A model generated the notes under the pieces. The model ran no database searches. It was not told where the DNA came from and saw only the letters and a list, made by a program, of their open reading frames with translations. Position numbers and translations under genes: made by a program. Below are positions 7,578 through 15,077 of a stretch of 44,222 nt of DNA, piece by piece (position 1 is the stretch's first letter; each line of letters opens with the position of its first letter). The DNA is taken from the NCBI GenBank assembly GCA_023404715.1, contig JAEYAR010000058.1:1-44222 (forward strand), written 5' to 3'. This DNA comes from Bacillota bacterium. GTDB taxonomy: Bacteria; Bacillota; Clostridia; Christensenellales; Aristaeellaceae.

Positions 7578-10562
7578 CTACTCCTCACCGATCTTGACAA
7601 TGCTGTCAAACGCATCCTGATGTGCCGTCACGAAGGATTCACTGCCCGATGTGGAGCGGATGCCCGTGTTCACGAGGTTCTCCACACGGTCCGCTGCGGC
7701 CCGCACGTCCTCCACGGTGGTGGATTTGGCGGCCCGTATCCAGGACAGAATGATTTCGTTCGTCAGCCCTATCCTGCGATCGTTCGCTGCCGTAAAGGCT
7801 TCCGACAGCTTCCCCTGCGTGTACACAAGCATGCCGTAGGAGCCGATGATGTAGCTGTCCACATCCTGCTGGCTCAATGGATCGGTTCGCATTTGCTCCG
7901 GCAGCGCGGCAAACACATCGTACGTCTCCTCAAAATTGGGGTCGCGGTAGGTACACAGGTAGTCATACGTCCTGCTGAGGATGCAGTTCAGATCATATGC
8001 GCCAAGCGCATTGCGCAGCTTTGGCCCCAAGTATCTGTCTCTGATCAGCGCCGAGAGAACATACTCCTTGCCGCTGAATCCACCGGCAGGCGCCACCGTC
8101 ATATTCATATGCACGGTGGCGCTATTCACAACGGCTTCGCTGGTCATGGAAAGCAGAAGCTTCGAGAAATCTGCGGGTTCGGCCTGCGTTTGCGGCAGCT
8201 TCGCCAGCAGCGCGCCCGATGCCTTTGTGTAGGCCGCTATCGCCTCATCGCTTCCTGCACAGAGCACCGTGGCCCCCGTTTTGTGGAGCAGCGCATTCCG
8301 CCCGCCCTCAAGGCGCGCGGTGAACGCGGCCGGGTCGCTGTCCGCCAGCGCGATCATTTCCTGCAGATAATCGTACATGCCGATCGAATCCACATAGGCG
8401 TTGAATGCGTAGGCCGGGGCGAAGACAGCGGCGCAGCGGGTCTTTTGGGTCGCGAGCGGGTTGTCCAAAGCGGCGCGTGCGCTGTACAGGCCCTGCGCAA
8501 GGAAGCCTTGGATCTCCTCCACCTGGGTCAGATCGGTTCGCAGAAGGATTTCTTCCAGCAGCGCCATGCCCTTTTGCGCGTTTTCGGTCAGGCCGACGCT
8601 CGAGATGGTAGCCGTGTACACCTGCGTCTGATCGTCCAGAAACGTGTTTTCTGCGGATAATGCAATGCTCAGCTCGCCCAAATAGCGCGGAATCAGGGAG
8701 CCCAGCTCTTCCCGGGAATACGTTTCCGTCCCAATGTAGCCCAGCAGCGCCAAATAGATATTTGCATCCTTGAGCCGCTCTACGGGAATGCGCGAGGCAT
8801 CCAGCGCGATACAGTTCTTCGCCACACCGACCACATCCGCCTCGGCGGTGATGTAGCGCACGCCATCTCGCATTTCGTCCGTCACCTCGCACTCGGGGAG
8901 GTTCTCCGGCAGCTTATCCACCGTCATGCACACCAGCTGTGACAGGATCTGCTCATCGACGGGCGCGGCGCTCCATTGTGCAAAGCGCTCGGTCTGATCC
9001 ACCAGCTCCGCTATCTCCTGCTCGGACAGCGCGGCCTTCTTCGCGGCCAGCTCGTCCGCCAGCCTGGCGGCGTTTTCTTCCGTCTTTCCCGGCGCGGGCC
9101 GGGTCACGCATACGCCGCGATAGGGGTTGTCGGCCACATACTTTTTCATGAGCGCCGTCAGGTCGTCCGCCGTGATGCTGTCGACCACCTTTTCATGGGC
9201 GTTATAGAAGTCAAGCGAGTCAAAGTAGGCCCAATAGCTGGCGATGGTACGGCTGACATCTACGCCCAGAATGCTGTTCTCGGGGGTGAGCATCAGGTTC
9301 AGCTTGGTGCTCGCAAGCGTCGCCTCCAGCGCCTCCTGCGAGATGCCTTCCGCAAGCATCTGCGCAATGCTCTCGTCCACCGTGCGGACGAATGTATCCC
9401 GATCCGCCTCGTTGGCGCCCTCGGCGGTAAACGTAAGCAGCGGCGCAGGCTGGTAAATATCCAGGCTGCATCTTCCCACCACGCCTGGCAGGCGCTCGCC
9501 CAGCATCCGCATAAACGTAGAGGATTCCGCGCTGAGCAGGCTCCGCAGCACGCTCAACCCCAGCACATCCTCCAGAGATATGTCGTTGCTGGCGAATGCA
9601 TAGGTGATGCTTGTGGCGTTCACGCTCCGCGCCCCCTGCTCCACAGGCGCATCGTAGGTGGCATAGGCCGTCTCGGTATAGGGCGTGACCTTCCCCCGCT
9701 CGACATAAATCTCCTGTCTATCAAACGAGGAGACATACGCTGTATCGATATAGGAGATAAATTTCTCGTAATCGAGCTTGCCATACAGCACGATCAGCGC
9801 GTTGGAGGGGTGATAGTAGGCCTCGTGATACGCCACCAGCTCGTCGTAGGTCAGCGCGCGGATGGCCTCTGGCAGTCCGCCGGCGTCATGGGCGGTCAGG
9901 CCGTCCTTGAACAGGGTGGATCGCACGTTGAGGGCGTGCTGCCCCCCAAATGTCATCTCGCCCTGCATCTCGCTGTATACGGTGCCTGCGATGGTCTGGG
10001 GATCTTCTGCACTGCTCAGGTGGTAGCGCCATGCTTCGCGCTCTGCCAGGCGCGGCTCGGTGTACAGCAGGGGCATGAACACGCCGGAAAGGTAGTAATC
10101 CATCAGGGTCATGAGCTGATCCTCCGACAGGGAGGATACGGGATAGGTGGTCATATCAGGATACGTATGGGCGTTAACATAGGTCTTGTAGGTTTGGCTG
10201 ATAAAGGGAAGGAACAGGTTGGCGTCGGGATATTTCTGCGAGCCGCTGACGAGCATGTGCTCGAGCACATGGGGCTTGCCCTTATCGTCCAGCGCAGGGG
10301 TGCGGAATGTGATATCGAAGGCTACGTTCGTATCCTCGCTCGCCAGATACAAAAGCTTCGCGCCGTTTTTCTCGTGTTCGAAAAGCACGCCGGTTGCGCC
10401 GATCACATCATAGGGCGTGATAGACCTAACCACAAACCCGCCGATCTTGTCGCCTGTGGCGGGCAGCGTGGGGGGATTGCCATCGGCCAGGGCCGCGGCA
10501 GCAGACAGCAGCGTGCATGTGAGCAAAAGCAGCACAAGCACGAGAAAAAACGGCTTTTTCAT
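7578..10562 (-). CDS. Secreted M16C (insulinase/PreP-like) metallopeptidase
   Basis: A 994-residue protein with an N-terminal signal peptide (MKKPFFLVLVLLLLTCTLLSAAAALA). An inverted zinc motif H98-V-L-E101-H102 follows, with the distal Glu region YSEMQGEM about 75 residues on. This is the two-lobed M16C architecture of presequence-protease-like enzymes, which degrade unstructured peptides in a closed chamber. The ATG at 10560-10562 is chosen because GGGAGG lies 7 bp before it. It is the last gene of the leftward RiPP operon, 53 bp after the M3 peptidase gene. A role in clearing or trimming exported leader or core peptides is plausible but unproven. Confidence 0.9.
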   Translation of the reverse strand: MKKPFFLVLVLLLLTCTLLSAAAALADGNPPTLPATGDKIGGFVVRSITPYDVIGATGVLFEHEKNGAKLLYLASEDTNVAFDITFRTPALDDKGKPHVLEHMLVSGSQKYPDANLFLPFISQTYKTYVNAHTYPDMTTYPVSSLSEDQLMTLMDYYLSGVFMPLLYTEPRLAEREAWRYHLSSAEDPQTIAGTVYSEMQGEMTFGGQHALNVRSTLFKDGLTAHDAGGLPEAIRALTYDELVAYHEAYYHPSNALIVLYGKLDYEKFISYIDTAYVSSFDRQEIYVERGKVTPYTETAYATYDAPVEQGARSVNATSITYAFASNDISLEDVLGLSVLRSLLSAESSTFMRMLGERLPGVVGRCSLDIYQPAPLLTFTAEGANEADRDTFVRTVDESIAQMLAEGISQEALEATLASTKLNLMLTPENSILGVDVSRTIASYWAYFDSLDFYNAHEKVVDSITADDLTALMKKYVADNPYRGVCVTRPAPGKTEENAARLADELAAKKAALSEQEIAELVDQTERFAQWSAAPVDEQILSQLVCMTVDKLPENLPECEVTDEMRDGVRYITAEADVVGVAKNCIALDASRIPVERLKDANIYLALLGYIGTETYSREELGSLIPRYLGELSIALSAENTFLDDQTQVYTATISSVGLTENAQKGMALLEEILLRTDLTQVEEIQGFLAQGLYSARAALDNPLATQKTRCAAVFAPAYAFNAYVDSIGMYDYLQEMIALADSDPAAFTARLEGGRNALLHKTGATVLCAGSDEAIAAYTKASGALLAKLPQTQAEPADFSKLLLSMTSEAVVNSATVHMNMTVAPAGGFSGKEYVLSALIRDRYLGPKLRNALGAYDLNCILSRTYDYLCTYRDPNFEETYDVFAALPEQMRTDPLSQQDVDSYIIGSYGMLVYTQGKLSEAFTAANDRRIGLTNEIILSWIRAAKSTTVEDVRAAADRVENLVNTGIRSTSGSESFVTAHQDAFDSIVKIGEE

Positions 10563-10615
10563 AAATGTACCTCCCAAAGCAAATAGGCGTCGTCTATGGC
10601 ATCGCAGCGCCCCGC

Positions 10616-12496
10616 TTATTGGGCGGCCTGATATGCATCCATCAGCGATTCAAAGCGGTTCAGCAGGCCGTCGATGAAGTCGGCGTTTGTCGCGTCCACG
10701 CCCGCGATGGCGAGCATCTGCGCGTCGGAGCCGGTATCGCCCGCGGCAAGATAGGCGAGGTAGCTCTCTACAGCGCCCTCTTCGCCCGCCACAATGCGCT
10801 GCGCGATGGCGCAGGAGGCCGAAATGGCCGCCGCATAACTATAGGTATAGAAGCCCATGTAGAAATGCGGTATGCGCGCCCAGCCTGAGCGGTAGTTGTC
10901 CACCACCGACATGGAGCCTTCGCCGTCATAGTAGGCGTTGTTTTCGAGCCACAGTGTATCCAGCAGGTCGGCGGTCAGGGTTTCGCCGCTTTCCACCGCC
11001 TCCATGCTCAGCTGCTGGAAGCGCGAGAAGGACGCCTGTGTGAAAAAGGCGCTGTAGATCGTGCTCATTTCCTCTGCGATGTAATACTTGCGCTCGGCAT
11101 CGCTTTGCGCGTTTTGAATCATGTAATCGGTCAGCAGCAGCTCGTTGAGCGTGGAGGCGACCTCGCTGACAGTGGTGCCCGCGTTTGCCGTGTAGGAGGT
11201 GGGCTGCGCCTTTGCGGAATACCACTGGTGCATGACGTGGCCCAGCTCGTGCGCAAGGGTACCCACGCCTGCGAATGTGCCGTCGAAGTTGAGCAGCATG
11301 TAGGGATGCACGCCGTAGATGCCCATGGCAAAGGCGCCTGAGCTCTTGCCCTCGGCGGCGTATACATCGACCCAGCCGCTGGAGAGCGCCTCGCGCGCGT
11401 CGGCCACATACGTCTCGCCCAGCGGGGCCAGCGCGGCCAGCACCAGCTCGCAGGCTTCGTCGTATGTGTATGTCTTTCCCGGACCCTTCGCGATGGGCAG
11501 GTTCATGTCGAAGCTGTAGATTTCAGCAAGCCCCAGCTCCTGCCTCATGAGCTCCACATAGCGCTTCACGACGTCGCTGCCGCGCAGGGATGCGTCGATG
11601 ACCGCCTGATACAGCGCAGGCTCCACGGCCGAGGCGGTCAGGTCTGCCTCCAGCGCCGAGGCGTAGCCGTGGGCCCTGGCATACTCGCTCACGCCGGTGC
11701 AGTAGTTGTGGTAGTTTTGGGCAAGCGTGTTGCGAAAATCCGTATACGCGCCCAGCATCGTATCGCTGTACTGCTTGCGGAATCCCTGATCGTAGCCGCC
11801 ATGCAGCGCCAGCAGGTAGTTGTTCTCGTCGGCGGGGCGCGTTACGCCGTCCGGGAATTCGATGTCGGCATAGGGCAGCTCGAGATAGGAGAGCGAGTCA
11901 TACAGCTGGCTGGCACCCTGCGTGAGCTTTGAGAGCGGAAGCAGCAGGGTCTCCTGCTCCTCTGAGAGCATGTGTGCGCTGGCTTTGCGGGCCCTCTGAA
12001 ATTCCAGCAGGTAATCCGCCATGCGGGGATCCTGCTCCACGCTATCAAGAAACGCATCGCTTTGGCTGAACAGCTCTGGCTCGACAAATGCGGTAGCGGC
12101 GTTCATCTCGTAGGAGAGATTACTGATGCGGCCAAGCAGCGTTTGCGCGGCGTTGTCGCCCGCGTTCAGGCTGGTCAGCAGGCCTGCATAGCATCTCAAG
12201 CGGATATTGAGTTGAATACTTTCTTCAATGCTTTGATACCACGCCACCACGCCGTCCACGGTGCTTAGCGCGCCGCGAAAATTTGCAAGCTGCGCGATTT
12301 GCTCGGTCAGCTTCGCGATATCGGCCTCTACCGCCGCGTCGTCGGCATACAGGTCGGTCAGATCCCACGTGGACGGGCGCGCCTGCGCGACGGCTGCCCC
12401 CGCCGCACTGCCGGACTCCGCCAGCGTTCCCATGGGGGTGATCAGCAGCGCCGCCGCGATCACAATGCCTGCCATCCGTTTCAAAATTCGTTTCAT
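10616..12496 (-). CDS. Secreted oligoendopeptidase F-like (M3) metallopeptidase
   Basis: A 626-residue protein with a signal peptide (MKRILKRMAGIVIAAALLITPMGTLA) and the M3 zinc motif H416-E-L-G-H420, followed by the third-ligand region TVSEVASTLNE. Most PepF enzymes are cytoplasmic; this one carries a secretion signal and would act outside the membrane. The start follows AAAAGGAGCGAAACAGGA. The gene lies 43 bp after the last precursor-like gene and before the M16 peptidase, all on one strand, so the two peptidases are probably co-transcribed with the precursors. Confidence 0.88.
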   Translation of the reverse strand: MKRILKRMAGIVIAAALLITPMGTLAESGSAAGAAVAQARPSTWDLTDLYADDAAVEADIAKLTEQIAQLANFRGALSTVDGVVAWYQSIEESIQLNIRLRCYAGLLTSLNAGDNAAQTLLGRISNLSYEMNAATAFVEPELFSQSDAFLDSVEQDPRMADYLLEFQRARKASAHMLSEEQETLLLPLSKLTQGASQLYDSLSYLELPYADIEFPDGVTRPADENNYLLALHGGYDQGFRKQYSDTMLGAYTDFRNTLAQNYHNYCTGVSEYARAHGYASALEADLTASAVEPALYQAVIDASLRGSDVVKRYVELMRQELGLAEIYSFDMNLPIAKGPGKTYTYDEACELVLAALAPLGETYVADAREALSSGWVDVYAAEGKSSGAFAMGIYGVHPYMLLNFDGTFAGVGTLAHELGHVMHQWYSAKAQPTSYTANAGTTVSEVASTLNELLLTDYMIQNAQSDAERKYYIAEEMSTIYSAFFTQASFSRFQQLSMEAVESGETLTADLLDTLWLENNAYYDGEGSMSVVDNYRSGWARIPHFYMGFYTYSYAAAISASCAIAQRIVAGEEGAVESYLAYLAAGDTGSDAQMLAIAGVDATNADFIDGLLNRFESLMDAYQAAQ

Positions 12497-12539
12497 TCCT
12501 GTTTCGCTCCTTTTCTCTTCGCATGCTTCTCTTCGTTTA

Positions 12540-12749
12540 TTATACGTACCAATACCCACATTTTGTACAGATGCGTTTTTGTTTCGTTGTATCCCAACCC
12601 ACGCTCTTCACCGCCTTACACCTCGGGCAGGTATGCGAAGCCCCTCCAAAGTCGCGGCCACCGGCCACATTGCCCAGCTCTTCGTCGATCAGCTGTACCT
12701 CCTTTACGGCCTCTTCGCCGGTCAGCTCCATCTTTTTGTCTTCGTTCAT
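12540..12749 (-). CDS. Precursor-like peptide with GG leader and zinc-ribbon-like core
   Basis: A 69-residue peptide. Its acidic leader (MNEDKKMELTGEEAVKEV...) ends in LGNVAGG, a double-glycine site like that of the Nif11 precursors. The 38-residue remainder has two CxxC pairs (CPRC and CTKC) spaced like a small zinc ribbon and ends GYWYV. The leader is not the Nif11 type. It shares its first six residues and the general plan with the gene just upstream (12616-12909). It may be a second class of exported peptide or a regulatory zinc-ribbon protein that borrowed the leader. The ATG follows AAAGGCAGGCGACTTCC. Confidence 0.6.
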   Translation of the reverse strand: MNEDKKMELTGEEAVKEVQLIDEELGNVAGGRDFGGASHTCPRCKAVKSVGWDTTKQKRICTKCGYWYV

Positions 12750-12909
12750 GGAAGTCGCCTGCCTTTCTTTGTTCCGCGTTTATCCCCGTCAGCGTGCCAT
12801 GATCGCCACCCCACACCCCGCCGGTCACCTCGCTCAAATCCTCGTCGGTCATCGGCTGCATCTTGGCGCAGGGTAGCCCGCTAAGCACCGTCTTTTTGTC
12901 TTCATTCAT
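12616..12909 (-). CDS. Precursor-like peptide with GG leader, overlapping the next gene
   Basis: The frame starts MNEDKKTVLSGLPCAKMQ and reaches LSEVTGG at about residue 31, a leader paralogous to that of the 12540-12749 peptide. After GG it reads VWGGDHGTLTGINAEQ and then does not stop: it runs 134 bp into the next gene in another frame, giving a low-complexity Arg-rich tail (97 residues in all). The likeliest explanations are loss of the original stop by frameshift or truncation, or a short core whose extra tail is tolerated. The start is preceded by AAAGGAAGGCACGCTAC and by a copy of the intergenic repeat of the Nif11 array. Confidence 0.4.
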   Translation of the reverse strand: MNEDKKTVLSGLPCAKMQPMTDEDLSEVTGGVWGGDHGTLTGINAEQRKAGDFHERRQKDGADRRRGRKGGTADRRRAGQCGRWPRLWRGFAYLPEV

Positions 12910-13006
12910 GTAGCGTGCCTTCCTTTCATCGTGATGCATCTCAATAGGGATTGCGCAAACCGAACAAGCAATGCAGCCCGGGCGAAATGCACGTTCCATA
13001 ATTTTG

Positions 13007-13237
13007 TTAACAGGATCCCATTTTAGGTCGGCCTCGAAGGCTCGAAGGCCCCCCCGCTACCGCTTCCAGCTCGTCTTCCGAAAGCTCACCCGATGCGCTC
13101 AACCGCTCGAAGGCCTGCTGCGCATCCTCGCCCGTCAGGGCGATGCCATACTCCTGCGCCAGCGCGATCAAGTCCTCCGCAGACTTCGCAGTCTTGGCCT
13201 TCACCAGCATGACAGGGGTCAAGTTGATCTGTTCCAT
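13007..13237 (-). CDS. Nif11-leader RiPP precursor, core PSSLRGRPKMGSC
   Basis: 76 residues. The Nif11-like leader runs from MEQINLTPVMLVKAKTAKS through DLIALAQEYGIALTGEDAQ to DELEAVAGG, and cleavage after GG would release the 13-residue core PSSLRGRPKMGSC, the shortest in the cluster. Its only Cys is the last residue. The start at 13237 follows GGGAGGAAACGCGT; an upstream in-frame extension would run into the repeat and is not used. Last Nif11 copy of the tandem array. Confidence 0.88.
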   Translation of the reverse strand: MEQINLTPVMLVKAKTAKSAEDLIALAQEYGIALTGEDAQQAFERLSASGELSEDELEAVAGGPSSLRGRPKMGSC

Positions 13238-13336
13238 ACGCGTTTCCTCCCTTTTCATCGTGATGCATCTCAACACGGCTTTGCGCAAGCCGAACAAGCC
13301 ATGCGGCCCTGGTGAAATGCACGTTCCGTGATCGGG

Positions 13337-13570
13337 TTAACAGGATTGTTGTTTCTTTTTACGAACTCGACAGCCCGTAGGTCCCCCCGCCACCGCTTCC
13401 AGCTCGTCGCCTGTCAGCGCGCCGGAAGCGTTCAGGCTCTCAAAGGCCCGCTGCGCCTGCTCGTCCGTCAGCACGACGCCGTTTTCCTGCGCAAATTTCT
13501 TTAAGTCCTCCGCAGACTTCGCGGCTTTTGCTTTTTCCAGCATATCCGGGGGCAGGTTGATCTGTTCCAT
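13337..13570 (-). CDS. Nif11-leader RiPP precursor, core PTGCRVRKKKQQSC
   Basis: 77 residues, starting MEQINLPPDMLEKAKAAKS and with the GG site in DELEAVAGG. The predicted core PTGCRVRKKKQQSC is strongly basic and is the only one with two Cys residues, positions 4 and 14, so a ring between them is possible. The leader differs from its array neighbours at DLKKFAQENGVVLTDEQAQ, closer to the precursors near the radical SAM gene. Confidence 0.88.
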   Translation of the reverse strand: MEQINLPPDMLEKAKAAKSAEDLKKFAQENGVVLTDEQAQRAFESLNASGALTGDELEAVAGGPTGCRVRKKKQQSC

Positions 13571-13668
13571 ACGTGTTCCCTTCCTTTCATCATGATGCAT
13601 CTCAACACGGCTTTGCGTAAACCGAACAAGCAATGTGGCCCTGGCGAAATGCACGTTCCGTGATTTTG

Positions 13669-13902
13669 TTAACAGGATGCTAGTCCATCAGGTTGAGGTC
13701 GATAGCCCGTAACTCCTCCCGCCACCGCTTCCAGCTCGTCGTTCGAAAGCGCGCCCGAAGCGCTCAGGCGGCCAAAGGCCTGCTGCGCCTGCTCGTCCGT
13801 CAGGGTGATGCCGTGCTCCTTTGAAAGCGCGATCAAGTCCTCCGCAGACTTCGCGGTCTTGGCCTTTGCCAGCATGTCCGGGGTCAAGTTGATCTGTTCC
13901 AT
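13669..13902 (-). CDS. Nif11-leader RiPP precursor, core VTGYRPQPDGLASC
   Basis: 77 residues, starting MEQINLTPDMLAKAKTAKS, GG site in DELEAVAGG. The predicted core VTGYRPQPDGLASC holds one Tyr and a terminal Cys and is the least basic of the array. The start follows CAGGGAGAAAACACGT. The first 19 leader residues are almost identical to those of the copy at 13007, while the core is not, so leader and core are evolving at different rates. Confidence 0.88.
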   Translation of the reverse strand: MEQINLTPDMLAKAKTAKSAEDLIALSKEHGITLTDEQAQQAFGRLSASGALSNDELEAVAGGVTGYRPQPDGLASC

Positions 13903-14001
13903 ACGTGTTTTCTCCCTGTTCATCATGATGCATCTCAACACGGCTTTGCGCAAACCGAACAAGCCATGCGGCCCTGGCGAAATGCACGTTCCGTGATCGG
14001 G

Positions 14002-14235
14002 TTAACAGGATCCTGGTTTCTTACGTCGAGGTATAATACCCGAAGTCCCCCCCGCCACCGCTTCCAGCTCGTCGTCCGCAAGCGCGCCTGAAGCGCTCAA
14101 CCGCTCGAAGGCCTGCTGCGCCTGCCCGTCCTTCAGGGCGGTGCCGCTCTCCTTTGCCAGCGCGATCAAGTCCTCCGCAGATTTCGCGGCCTTGGCCTTT
14201 GCCAGCATGTCCGGGGTCAGATAAGACTTGTCCAT
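14002..14235 (-). CDS. Nif11-leader RiPP precursor, core TSGIIPRRKKPGSC
   Basis: 77 residues, starting MDKSYLTPDMLAKAKAAKS rather than MEQINL, with the GG site in DELEAVAGG. The predicted core TSGIIPRRKKPGSC is basic with a single terminal Cys. The start follows a good site (AAGGAGGACTCTATC) unlike that of the other array members. It is the first gene of the array and is the copy that borders non-repeat DNA. Confidence 0.88.
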   Translation of the reverse strand: MDKSYLTPDMLAKAKAAKSAEDLIALAKESGTALKDGQAQQAFERLSASGALADDELEAVAGGTSGIIPRRKKPGSC

Positions 14236-14301
14236 GATAGAGTCCTCCTTACGGTCTTGCGATCAAGTGAATTTGTGGTGCCCCCGACATGTCTCCTCAT
14301 T

Positions 14302-14550
14302 TTACAAAAGAGGGTCGAGGTCATTGCTTTTTTCGACAGCATTTGAGGTTCCTCGGCTTGTGCCGCCCGTCACGTCAAACAGCGCGTCGTCCGCAAGCGC
14401 GCACGAGGGGTGCATGCGCTCAAACATCAGCTGCGCAGCCTCGTCGTTCAAGGAGATACCCTGCGTGCGCATCATCATACGCAAGTCCCGCGCTGATTTT
14501 GCGCCCGTCATTTTTCTCAGGATTTCCGATGTCGCAAGCCGCTGCGCCAT
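14302..14550 (-). CDS. Divergent Nif11-like precursor without a core Cys
   Basis: 82 residues beginning MAQRLATSEILRKMTGAKS. The leader keeps the Nif11 plan (DLRMMMRTQGISLNDEAAQLMFERM) and the GG site (DVTGG), but the predicted core TSRGTSNAVEKSNDLDPLL has neither the terminal Cys nor a basic character. It could be a degenerate copy, or a peptide with another role such as a decoy or signal. Its first 17 codons are duplicated in the chimeric remnant at 14881-15030. Confidence 0.7.
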   Translation of the reverse strand: MAQRLATSEILRKMTGAKSARDLRMMMRTQGISLNDEAAQLMFERMHPSCALADDALFDVTGGTSRGTSNAVEKSNDLDPLL

Positions 14551-14598
14551 AGCAGCCCCACCTTCTGTTTTGATTCTTCGATACGGATGCTGCCCGGG

Positions 14599-14847
14599 TC
14601 AGCAATTTTTGGACAAGTTATTTTCCCCCCGACCTGGGTAATTATGCTTGCCCATAGGGCCCCCGGCCACCTCTTCCAGCTCGTCGTCCGCCAGTTCCCC
14701 GGCGGTGTTCAGACGCTCAAAGGCCTCCTGTGCCGCCTCGTCCGTCAGGATGATGCCGTGCTCCTGCGCAAGCTTCTTTAAGTCCTCCGCAGACTTCACG
14801 GTTCTTGCCATCTCCAGCATTTCCGCTTTCATGTGCAACTCTTTCAT
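14599..14847 (-). CDS. Nif11-leader RiPP precursor, core PMGKHNYPGRGENNLSKNC
   Basis: 82 residues starting MKELHMKAEMLEMARTVKS, GG site in DELEEVAGG. The predicted core PMGKHNYPGRGENNLSKNC is the longest Cys-terminated core (19 residues). The start at 14847 is chosen over an in-frame ATG 33 bp upstream because AAAAGGAGAGATCATC lies directly before it. It is the duplicate of the precursor at 15078: leaders and 5' flanks match closely, cores share only PM and the terminal Cys. Confidence 0.88.
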   Translation of the reverse strand: MKELHMKAEMLEMARTVKSAEDLKKLAQEHGIILTDEAAQEAFERLNTAGELADDELEEVAGGPMGKHNYPGRGENNLSKNC

Positions 14848-14880
14848 GATGATCTCTCCTTTTATTTTGTTCTTTTTCAT

Positions 14881-15030
14881 TCCATCGGGGGCAGTTTTTG
14901 TACCCCGCCATAATCGCTTTGATTTTCTCGACGTATCCGTTTTAAAAGAACTGGCACTTCACAGGGTCGCGCGCCAGCTTGCGCCCGTCATTTTTCTCAG
15001 GATTTCCGATGTCGCAAGCCGCTGCGCCAT
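14881..15030 (-). pseudogene. Chimeric remnant: start of a Nif11 precursor joined to the 3' end of the radical SAM gene
   Basis: From 15030 leftward the minus strand reads MAQRLATSEILRKMTGA, identical to the start of the precursor at 14302-14550. It then switches, with a frame change, to KLARDPVKCQFF-stop-NGYVEKIKAIMAGYKN, a copy of the last ~30 residues of the radical SAM enzyme (KLARDPWKCQFFQSGYVKKIEAIMAGYKN). The switch lies at the 8-base sequence GACGGGCG, present in both parents. The piece is non-functional: the first frame stops after 23 codons and the second contains TAA. It is the scar of the tandem duplication that produced the two precursors on either side. Confidence 0.85.
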
Positions 15031-15077
15031 AGCAGTCCCACCTTCTGTTTTGATGCTTCGATACGGTGCTGCCCGGA

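Larger units (their letters stand above)
12921..14011 (-). repeat. 330-bp tandem gene array with a ~95-bp intergenic repeat
   Basis: Four precursor genes with stops at 13007, 13337, 13669 and 14002 repeat at 330, 332 and 333 bp. The non-coding part is as conserved as the leaders: copies lie at about 12921-13016, 13250-13346, 13581-13678 and 13911-14011. The repeat begins inside the last codons of each gene, so the final Cys-stop (TGTTAA) is part of it. As RNA (minus strand) the arms GUGCAUUUC and GAGAUGCAU can pair over nine positions around a ~50-base interior, in which a second 8-bp stem forms in copies 2 and 4 but not cleanly in 1 and 3. Function unknown; it also offers homology for copy-number change. 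Confidence 0.8.

Noticed and set aside
8976..10586. Plus-strand open frame of 536 codons opposite the M16 peptidase
   Set aside because: Antisense to an intact peptidase with zinc motif; low-complexity composition and no ribosome site.
13143..13331. Small plus-strand frames of ~62 codons recurring at 13143 and 13805
   Set aside because: They recur only because the tandem units are repeated; they are antisense to the Nif11 leaders and end in the intergenic repeat without a ribosome site.
12921..14011. CRISPR array
   Set aside because: The repeats are 330 bp apart, contain full genes with ribosome sites, and the conserved part is ~95 bp, not 24-40 bp.
14881..15030. Chimeric segment as another functional precursor
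   Set aside because: It keeps only 17 leader codons, has no GG site or core, and stops after 23 codons.
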